Source: DAIOSQ01 sp036752465
GTDB lineage: Bacteria; Pseudomonadota; Gammaproteobacteria; Legionellales; Legionellaceae
Assembly (NCBI GenBank): GCA_036752465.1
Contig: DAIOSQ010000127.1
Coordinates: 1 to 5,025, forward strand
Direction: 5' to 3'
Length of the DNA: 5,025 nucleotides
Shown: positions 1-5,025 of the stretch, piece after piece
Position numbering within the stretch: position 1 is the stretch's first letter
Layout of the letters: each line of letters opens with the position of its first letter
Program-made: the position numbers and the translations under genes
Notes under the pieces: generated by a model
Told to the model about the DNA's origin: nothing
Database searches by the model: none
Seen by the model: only the letters and a program-made list of their open reading frames with translations

Positions 1-1366
1 TGCCGTGCATGTTTTGACATGCCGTGATAAAATCGATGAGTATTTGCGCTGCCTCTGGATTCGTTCTAAAACATAGTTCGATGCGCATGCAGATGTGCGG
101 CACTATCGCCATCAAAAAAGCTTGGATATTTAATTTCTGCAAATATTCCGCGGATTCGCCAGTGATAACATGGTATGGCTGCAATTGCGCAAAAAAATCA
201 TCCAAGACCAAACTTTGTTCGGCATGTTCGCTAGATAACAATGTTGGGAACCTCGTATTTTCTGCCGACTGTCGGGATGGATATACCACGGAACTCAAAA
301 CAAATGAATTTTTTAACGCATGCTCAGAATTTACGACCTGCATTTGATGTTTGACCAGCTCATAAATTGCAGCCGGACATTTATCACATATACCCGTGAT
401 GACAGTAACGACTTTCAATTGCGCTAAAAAATTGGCATTGCTACTATCCTGCCCTTTAGGTGCAAGCGCTGTTTCAGCATCCTCAAACACACCAAATAAT
501 TCAAATAAGTCAAGTGTCGCAATTGGGCTATATACCATCGTGGTACCTAAAATGACAATATAATTGACAATAAATTGCAGCAGATTTACTATCGGCTCGG
601 GTGGCGGGTCATTAAAAACTGTCGCGAGCAACCAGCGCGCTATCCGATCAGCTGTTTCTTCTTCAACGCTGGCAAAACGCCCTTTTTCCTGTTGCGAGTG
701 ATCATGACACTCTATAGTAAAACGAATAATATGATATAAAAAATAACTATCCGGTTTGTTATCCGTGAACAATCCCAACACCTCGGTCAGCAGATGCATC
801 GCTCGCACCTTCATTTCAGCAGCATGCTGCAGCGTATGGTGCAATAAGTGTTGTGTAGTTGCTTGACGCGCAATATCTGGCAAATGAACAATACGCAGCG
901 CCTGGATTTTTATTTTAAGTTGAGTATGATGCGCGTCAAGATAAGCGCGCAACTCACTTAAAATCGCCGATGGCAGTTGTTTCTGCGATTCAATCATGCG
1001 CACGACCGCATCGATATGATGCGCATGCAAGCTCAAGTTTCTACTATCAACTAGAAAATCTTCTCTAATTTTTGTCAACACTTGCAGATATATGGCTTTA
1101 TTGCGCAATTTTAAGGAGGAAAAATAATCTAAAACCTGGTCCGTATGACACTATAAGCGCGTACTGGCCAGCATTAACTCGGCACTGAGTTCAAATTTAT
1201 GCCTGAAATTTTGCCATGTTGCAGCTAAATAGCTTACAGCAGCAGATAAAGCAGGGTTTTCGGCATGAGCTATTAAGAATAGTTGTAGCTGATCTAGGGT
1301 GTTGACATATTGCTTATCCAAATCGTCATGCCGACAGTTTGCAATGAATTCTGTGATAAGTTTCAT
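1..1366 (-). pseudogene. Unknown helical protein, possibly HD-type phosphohydrolase, interrupted by TAG at codon 72; 3' end outside window
   Basis: The frame opens at the ATG at 1366 (MKLITEFIANCRHDDLDKQ), reads 71 codons, meets TAG at 1151-1153, and is then free of stops for 383 codons to the left edge of the window. The other two minus frames have dozens of stops over the same stretch, so this is genuine coding sequence. After the TAG the first ATG is 52 codons on (997) and neither it nor the earlier GTG at 1081 has a ribosome binding site, although the residues between (LDYFSSLKLRNKAIYLQ and onward) look fully protein-like. One gene with a nonsense mutation therefore fits best; two genes, a sequencing error or amber readthrough remain possible. 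I do not recognise the family with certainty. The protein is rich in predicted helix. Candidate metal ligands are HHTLQH at residues 176-181, His221-Asp222 in IECHDHSQ, then SVEEETADRIARWLL, and Asp328 in GICDKC, an order and spacing like HD-domain hydrolases. An uncharged hydrophobic run lies at residues 259-279. No signal peptide is evident. Confidence 0.6.
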
Positions 1367-1372
1367 GAGAGG

Positions 1373-1380
1373 TCCTTCCC
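1373..1380 (-). promoter_or_regulatory. Strong Shine-Dalgarno sequence (GGGAAGGA) for the interrupted gene
   Basis: GGGAAGGA on the minus strand ends six bases before the ATG at 1366. It fixes the start at MKLITEF and rules out the in-frame TTG at 1384, which would lie upstream of the motif. It is among the best ribosome binding sites in the window, which argues that the gene was, or is, translated from here. Confidence 0.7.
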
Positions 1381-1398
1381 GCAATTGAGTTCATCCCT

Positions 1399-1426
1399 AG
1401 CATACCTAAATTAGTTCGTAACGCAA
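1399..1426 (-). promoter_or_regulatory. Possible sigma-70 promoter upstream of the interrupted gene
   Basis: On the minus strand TTGCGT (1426-1421) and TATGCT (1404-1399) are separated by 16 bases. The -10 matches four of six consensus bases including the key TA and final T; the -35 matches about three. A transcript would start some 25 to 30 bases before the ATG at 1366. The match is modest and overlaps the end of the short frame at 1406, so chance is quite possible. Confidence 0.3.
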
Positions 1427-1606
1427 AGCCGCTTGCACTCTATACCATGCGGCCATAATGGATGAGTGCGCATGATCCTGAAAAACACAGTTGCCATCTA
1501 CTTCACAGTCACTCCGCATTGAATCTTCAAGCTTTTCTCGGTATTTTTTGCTCACCGTAGTTGACAAACTGTCGTGTTGAGCATTGCCTTTTGCGATGCA
1601 GGAAAC
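1406..1606 (-). pseudogene. Short open frame with an OTU-like DGNCVF box; gene fragment or small protein
   Basis: This minus-strand frame is open for 66 codons between a TGA at 1607-1609 and a TAG at 1406-1408. The possible starts are TTG at 1567 (53 residues) or ATG at 1519 (37 residues); neither has a strong ribosome binding site. From the ATG the peptide begins MRSDCEVDGNCVFQDHAHSS and ends WYRVQAALRYELI. The DGNC-V-F segment (1481-1498) matches the catalytic Asp/Cys box of OTU-family cysteine proteases (usual form DGNCLF), and a later LR pair is reminiscent of the helix that follows in that fold. The stretch is far too short for an OTU domain (about 120 residues or more) and lacks the catalytic His end, so if related it is a remnant. 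It could equally be a chance match in an unannotated small protein or non-coding spacer. Certainty is low. Confidence 0.28.
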
Positions 1607-1732
1607 TCAAACAAAAGACACACCGCTTCAGCACAAACCTGTGAGCTTCTATGGCAGATTTTTTATGATCACAGCAACTCTTTTTGGCAGCTATGAGGAC
1701 AAAATAAATGCATACCGGATAGAGCATTGTTC

Positions 1733-2380
1733 TTAGGACGAGCCCAAAATGGGGTGGATTTCCGTCAGCTGGCCATGATGCCACACCGTTGCCAGCTTTG
1801 GGTAGGGTAGTTTGGCGCGGATGATGTCAATGTTTTCCTCGATATACGCCATGTCAGGGTATAAACAATTGGCAATCCAACCCAAACATGGGATGTTAAA
1901 GGTTTGCAAGGCATGCGCTGTCAACAAGGTATGATTGATGGCGCCTAAGCGCACCCCCACCACTAAAATAACTTGTGCTGATAAGTGTTGTAACACATCA
2001 AGCCAGGTGTGCTGCCGATTAATAGGCATCATTAAACCACCCGCGCTTTCGATCAACAAACGGTCGGTCTCATCGGCTGTACACCATTGCAAAATCTGCG
2101 GCACGCTCATCACTTGGTTGGCACGCTCGGCAAGAATATGCGGCGCCGCTGCCTCGGCAAAGCGATACCCCGGGGATTGCAGCGGTTGCTGGGGCAAAAG
2201 TGCGCGAAATTGCAAATAATCTTCACTACACAACAGCGCATCTTGCCATAGGCAACCACTGGCAACCGGTTTTATGGCCAATACCCGTTGGCTTTGTTGC
2301 AAAAAATAGCGAATTAGTTGGCAAGTCACGTAGGTTTTGCCACAATCGGTGTCGGTGCCAATGATAAAATAGCGTTGCAT
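1733..2380 (-). CDS. bioD: ATP-dependent dethiobiotin synthetase BioD
   Basis: BioD closes the ureido ring of 7,8-diaminopelargonate with CO2 and ATP to give dethiobiotin. From the ATG at 2380 it is 215 residues, near the ~225 of E. coli BioD. The P-loop GTDTDCGKT is at residues 8-16 with Lys15. IKPVASG holds Lys37, the position known for substrate and phosphate contact. Near residue 110 the Mg/phosphate loop reads ESAGG where most family members read EGAGG. VVGVRLGAINHTLLT near 140-154 and GWIANC near 166 match the rest of the dimeric fold. It is the last gene of the biotin cluster, starts 48 bases after bioH and ends with TAA; I see no clear Rho-independent terminator after it, so transcription may continue into the next gene or end by Rho. 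The ATG is chosen over TTG at 2392 because of the GAGGG site. Confidence 0.95.
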   Translation of the reverse strand: MQRYFIIGTDTDCGKTYVTCQLIRYFLQQSQRVLAIKPVASGCLWQDALLCSEDYLQFRALLPQQPLQSPGYRFAEAAAPHILAERANQVMSVPQILQWCTADETDRLLIESAGGLMMPINRQHTWLDVLQHLSAQVILVVGVRLGAINHTLLTAHALQTFNIPCLGWIANCLYPDMAYIEENIDIIRAKLPYPKLATVWHHGQLTEIHPILGSS

Positions 2381-2428
2381 AGATACCCTCAAAATATTGC
2401 CAAAATTCTGCGCAAATCTGCCCTGCAG
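2381..2428 (-). other. 48-base bioH-bioD junction lacking bioC
   Basis: This is the whole gap between the bioH stop and the bioD ATG. In the common gammaproteobacterial order bioB-F-H-C-D, bioC (about 750 to 900 bases) sits here. Only 48 bases are present. I see no SAM-methyltransferase motif, no promoter, no terminator and no repeat that would mark a deletion scar. The 3' part carries the bioD ribosome binding site. Confidence 0.75.
2386..2390 (-). promoter_or_regulatory. Ribosome binding site of bioD (GAGGG)
   Basis: On the minus strand GAGGG lies five bases before the ATG at 2380. It decides the start: the in-frame TTG at 2392 would place this motif inside the coding region, and the ATG puts the P-loop at the usual residue 8. 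Confidence 0.7.
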
Positions 2429-3178
2429 TTACGTTAAAAATTCGCATACGCTCGCCACAAACGCATCTGTGTGTGACAGGAAAGGCGTATGAGCGGCGCG
2501 TTTGAATAGCACATAACTAAATTCGGGATATTGCGTGATCATCCCGTGATACACGCGTTGCGATACAATGCGATCCAAGCCACCAAATATGTAGCAGGTT
2601 GGCACGTTGATGGTGGGCAACACAGCGCGCAAATCCCACTGCAACAAAGAGTCTAAGCCCATTTGCAGCCCTTCTGGTTGCGCGATAGCACTTGGCAAGT
2701 GTTGCACATAGCTGCTGGTGTCAGCGCCAGTTTGCGCTGGCCCTGTCTGATGCGTCTGTGCGGCAATAAACTGGCGTAATGTTTTCTCTGGCCGTACCTG
2801 AATTTCTTGGCAAAACTGTTGCAACTGCTTCTCTTGAAGCCCAGCCCAACCTGCTTTGGCGACAAAACAAGGCGATGAGCACACGTGAATCAAATGACTG
2901 ATCGGCAAACCCTCTGCAAGCAAACGCGTCGCCCAAAGCCCCCCCATAGACCAGCCCAGCATGGCATATGAATCCGGTAATTGCTGCCGCAATTGGGTGA
3001 CAAAAGCGTGCCACGACATACCAACTGTTTGGCCAAAACCAGGTAAGTCAACGAAATATAAGGTATAACGTGCCGACAACTTATCGATCAACGGCGCAAA
3101 TATCCGGCCATCAAAACCAAAGCCATGTAGCAACACCAATGGCGCGCCCTGACCAACCTTAACAAGATGTATATGCAT
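2429..3178 (-). CDS. bioH: Pimeloyl-[ACP] methyl ester esterase BioH
   Basis: BioH is the alpha/beta-hydrolase that cleaves the methyl ester of pimeloyl-ACP, ending the BioC-BioH detour through fatty acid synthesis and handing pimeloyl-ACP to BioF. From the ATG at 3178 the protein has 249 residues, about the length of E. coli BioH. The catalytic triad is visible: Ser77 in the elbow GWSMGG, Asp202 in FGGLDRIV, His230 in AAHTPFLSH. The oxyanion-side LLHGFG near residue 16, VDLPGFG near 43 and the BioH-typical SSPCF near 101 also match. An upstream in-frame TTG at 3190 would add four residues, but I prefer the ATG because MHIHLVKVGQG sets the usual distance to the first beta strand. The start overlaps the end of bioF by 20 bases, which suggests translational coupling. 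The expected partner bioC does not follow. Confidence 0.95.
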   Translation of the reverse strand: MHIHLVKVGQGAPLVLLHGFGFDGRIFAPLIDKLSARYTLYFVDLPGFGQTVGMSWHAFVTQLRQQLPDSYAMLGWSMGGLWATRLLAEGLPISHLIHVCSSPCFVAKAGWAGLQEKQLQQFCQEIQVRPEKTLRQFIAAQTHQTGPAQTGADTSSYVQHLPSAIAQPEGLQMGLDSLLQWDLRAVLPTINVPTCYIFGGLDRIVSQRVYHGMITQYPEFSYVLFKRAAHTPFLSHTDAFVASVCEFLT

Positions 3179-4277
3179 GTATGCTGCCAATTAAGTTATC
3201 AATATCTGCACACTCATGTGCATAATTCAGTATGATACGCAACCCGGTTGCTTGCTTGCTAACCGTTGGGCTACGCATCGGTTTACAGATTATACCGCGC
3301 TTGCGCAAATACTCTGCCATGCTTAACGCTTGCTGCGGGCAACCTAGCTGCAATTGCTGAATCGGCGCAGACGATCTCTGCCATTGATAGGGTGAGTCTG
3401 CGATTTTTTGGTTAAAATAGCCAATTAATTGCCACAGCTTTGTCCGACGGTACTCTGCTTGCCGCAAGTACTCGATCGTTTGCAAAATTCCATAAACCAA
3501 TGCTGGACTGAGCGCAGTTGAGTATATATAAGCACGCGCAGTTTGCAGCAAAGCATCAATCCACACACCATCTCCCACCACCAACGCCCCAGACGCCGCA
3601 CATGCCTTACCCAGAGGAATCACCCGCAGCGGTACTTGTTTTGGCTGTAAGCCAGCAGCATGCACCGCACCCAGTCCCTCTCTACCTAAAACTCCAAAGG
3701 CGTGTGCTTCATCTACAATCAACGGGTGACCAAGTGCCGCCATCGCGCGGATCGGCGGAATATGGCCACTCATGCTAAAGATACCCTCCGTGAGAATGAT
3801 GGCATCAGCTGGCACTTGTGTTAGTTTTTTTGACAAATCATTCACATCATGCGGAGCAAAGCGGGTATAGGCGGTCCTTGCGGCAGGCAACCCATCATAC
3901 ACGGAAGCATGCATGCTTTTATCAAGCACGATATGTATGTTGACTGTATTTAACAAGCGCATCACACTCAGGTTGGCGGCGTACCCTGAGGAAAATAACA
4001 GAGCAGCGTCTGCATGTAATGCTTCAGCCACAGTGTCTTCTAGGATTTTATGAATGGGATGATAACCACACACCAGCATGGACCCACCACTGCCAGCAGG
4101 ATACTGCATAAAACCGGCTTGGTACGCTCGTTTTATGGGGTGATGATTACTCAAGGACAGATAATCATTGCTACTAAACTGGACACAAGGCCCTGTTTTC
4201 GACACCAGTTGTCGCTGTCGATACAGGCCTTTTTGTTTCAATGTGTCCACATGTGCTTGCAATCGCTGCGTGATCAT
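3159..4277 (-). CDS. bioF: 8-amino-7-oxononanoate (KAPA) synthase BioF
   Basis: BioF is the PLP-dependent enzyme that condenses pimeloyl-ACP (or -CoA) with L-alanine to 8-amino-7-oxononanoate. The 372 residues are close to the usual ~385. The alpha-oxoamine synthase landmarks are in order: FSSNDYLSLS near residue 35, GSGGS near 62, the cofactor-region SSGYAANLSV near 96, SMHAS near 121 with the PLP-stacking His, TEGIFSMSG near 163, DEAHAFGVLG at 189-198 with the cofactor Asp, the PLP lysine Lys224 in PLGKACAASGA, and SPTV...LRI near 336 towards the C-terminus. The ATG at 4277 is six bases after the bioB stop and has no strong Shine-Dalgarno sequence (GTTTAAGTCAAG precedes it), so translation is probably coupled to bioB. 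Its 3' end overlaps the bioH start. The identification is secure. Confidence 0.97.
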   Translation of the reverse strand: MITQRLQAHVDTLKQKGLYRQRQLVSKTGPCVQFSSNDYLSLSNHHPIKRAYQAGFMQYPAGSGGSMLVCGYHPIHKILEDTVAEALHADAALLFSSGYAANLSVMRLLNTVNIHIVLDKSMHASVYDGLPAARTAYTRFAPHDVNDLSKKLTQVPADAIILTEGIFSMSGHIPPIRAMAALGHPLIVDEAHAFGVLGREGLGAVHAAGLQPKQVPLRVIPLGKACAASGALVVGDGVWIDALLQTARAYIYSTALSPALVYGILQTIEYLRQAEYRRTKLWQLIGYFNQKIADSPYQWQRSSAPIQQLQLGCPQQALSMAEYLRKRGIICKPMRSPTVSKQATGLRIILNYAHECADIDNLIGSIHAYTSC

Positions 4278-4283
4278 CTTGAC

Positions 4284-5025
4284 TTAAACCGTGGCTGACT
4301 CGAAAGTTAAACCAAGTTTCGCAAAGAATTGTTGATCTTGATCAAACTGTGGATTTGGTTCGGTTAACAACACTTCACCGATAAATACCGAATTTGCCCC
4401 AGCAAAAAAGCACAGCGCTTGCAATTCCTCGCTCATCGCGGTGCGACCTGCAGTCAGGCGTACCATACTGCTGGGCATGGTGATACGCGCAGTCGCGACG
4501 GCCCTAACCAACTCTATACCATCGATAGGCGGGGTATCAGCCAAAGGCGTACCCAGGACTGGCATGAATTGATTAATTGGGACACTCTCTGGTGGTGGGT
4601 CTAAATTCGCCAAGGTCAACAGCAAGTTGATCCGATCCGCCCGGTTTTCACCCAGACCGAGAATCCCCCCACAACAGACTTTTATTCCAGCGCTCTTAAC
4701 CTGCGCAATGGTATCCAGACGATCTTGATAACTTCGCGTAGAGACAATACGCTCATAATACTCGGCCGATGTATCTAAATTATGATTGTAATAATCTAAT
4801 CCAGCATCTTTGAGTGCTATTGCATCTTCCTCACGCAACATACCCAGGGTCATACAGGTTTCTAAACCTAAGGCTTTGACTGCTTTGATCATAGCGACAA
4901 GTTGCGGTCGTTGGCTAACAGGTGGCTGACGCCAGGCAGCGCCCATGCAAAACCGTGTCGCGCCGTTGGCTTTCGCCGCTTGTGCCGCTGCCAGTACTTG
5001 ATCTAACGACAGTAATTTTACTGTT
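4284..5025 (-). CDS. bioB: Biotin synthase BioB, C-terminal ~246 residues (5' end outside window)
   Basis: BioB is the radical-SAM enzyme that inserts sulfur into dethiobiotin to give biotin, the last step of the pathway, in the cytoplasm. The visible part aligns closely with E. coli BioB as I remember it. Seen are TRFCMGAAW with the first [2Fe-2S] ligand Cys, LETCMTLGML with the second, the YYNHNLDT stretch, KVCCGGILGLGE with the third ligand Cys followed by an extra Cys where E. coli has Ser, ESVPINQF, and VRLTAGR with the Arg ligand of the [2Fe-2S] cluster. The start and the N-terminal CxxxCxxC [4Fe-4S] motif lie beyond position 5025, so about 70 to 75 residues are missing from view. The protein ends (FAKLGLTFESATV, then TAA) soon after the conserved core, without the roughly 35-residue tail of the E. 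coli enzyme; short tails are common in the family. It is the first visible gene of the operon, and the operon promoter is not in the window. Confidence 0.97.
   Translation of the reverse strand, partial: TVKLLSLDQVLAAAQAAKANGATRFCMGAAWRQPPVSQRPQLVAMIKAVKALGLETCMTLGMLREEDAIALKDAGLDYYNHNLDTSAEYYERIVSTRSYQDRLDTIAQVKSAGIKVCCGGILGLGENRADRINLLLTLANLDPPPESVPINQFMPVLGTPLADTPPIDGIELVRAVATARITMPSSMVRLTAGRTAMSEELQALCFFAGANSVFIGEVLLTEPNPQFDQDQQFFAKLGLTFESATV

Noticed and set aside
24..347. Plus-strand 107-codon open frame
   Set aside because: It is antisense to the long minus-strand frame that is open from 1150 to the window edge, has no ribosome binding site, and its composition looks like a shadow.
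1109..1121. Perfect AAGGAGG Shine-Dalgarno-like sequence on the plus strand
   Set aside because: No start codon lies at a suitable distance; the bases encode Leu-Ser-Ser on the minus strand, so the match is by chance.
1151..1408. General recoding of TAG joining the short frame at 1406 to the downstream gene
   Set aside because: Between 1408 and 1366 the same frame has two TAG and one TGA, so the two cannot be one protein through TAG recoding alone. Only the single TAG at 1151 remains a readthrough candidate.
1549..1599. Inverted repeats TGCTCA/TGAGCA (1549-1583) and GCATTGC/GCGATGC (1581-1599) as a terminator after bioD
   Set aside because: The first stem is short with a long loop and the second has a mismatch on the minus strand; neither is followed by a U tract in the direction of transcription.
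1527..1784. Minus-strand 85-codon frame overlapping the end of bioD
   Set aside because: It starts inside bioD in another frame, and its Cys/Lys/Arg-rich translation is unlike the neighbouring proteins; I treat it as spurious.
1935..2219. Plus-strand open frames inside bioD, bioF (3518-3778, 4050-4298) and bioB (4419-4604)
   Set aside because: All are antisense to securely identified biotin genes and show no recognisable protein features.
2226..2447. Minus-strand 73-codon frame across the bioH-bioD junction as a possible bioC remnant
   Set aside because: Most of it lies inside bioD in a shifted frame, and the part in the junction shows no methyltransferase motif.

Overview
The window holds part of a gammaproteobacterial-type biotin operon, read on the minus strand (right to left), followed by a gene of unknown function on the same strand that looks broken. 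The order bioB-bioF-bioH-(no bioC)-bioD is the bioBFHCD order of Pseudomonas-like gammaproteobacteria with bioC missing. The base composition is moderate and somewhat AT-leaning. Together with an orphan helical protein next door, this would fit a gammaproteobacterium, possibly host-associated (Legionellales-like). The phylum-level guess is fair; the finer placement is weak inference.

Layout, in the direction of transcription. Positions 5025-4284 are the 3' three quarters of bioB; its N-terminal radical-SAM cysteine motif lies outside the window. Positions 4277-3159 are bioF, starting six bases after the bioB stop. Positions 3178-2429 are bioH, overlapping the end of bioF by 20 bases. A 48-base gap follows where bioC would be expected, then bioD at 2380-1733. 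All four end in TAA. BioF, BioD and BioB carry out three of the four ring-assembly steps (pimeloyl thioester to KAPA, DAPA to dethiobiotin, dethiobiotin to biotin). BioH releases pimeloyl-ACP from its methyl ester. The KAPA-to-DAPA enzyme (BioA) and the methyltransferase that makes BioH's substrate (BioC) are not in the window.

Positions 1732-1367 have no standard gene. The only notable content is a short open frame (1406-1606) ending in TAG that carries an OTU-protease-like DGNCVF box, and a possible promoter and a strong ribosome binding site just upstream of the next gene.

Positions 1366-1 are one minus-strand reading frame running off the left edge. It starts with an ATG behind a good Shine-Dalgarno sequence, is interrupted by a single TAG at codon 72 (1151-1153), and is then open for 383 more codons to the window edge. 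No start codon with a ribosome binding site follows the TAG, so a nonsense-interrupted gene is the simplest reading. The downstream part is helical and has spaced His, His-Asp and Asp residues that resemble a divergent HD-type metal-dependent phosphohydrolase. This is a by-eye inference, not a confirmed assignment.
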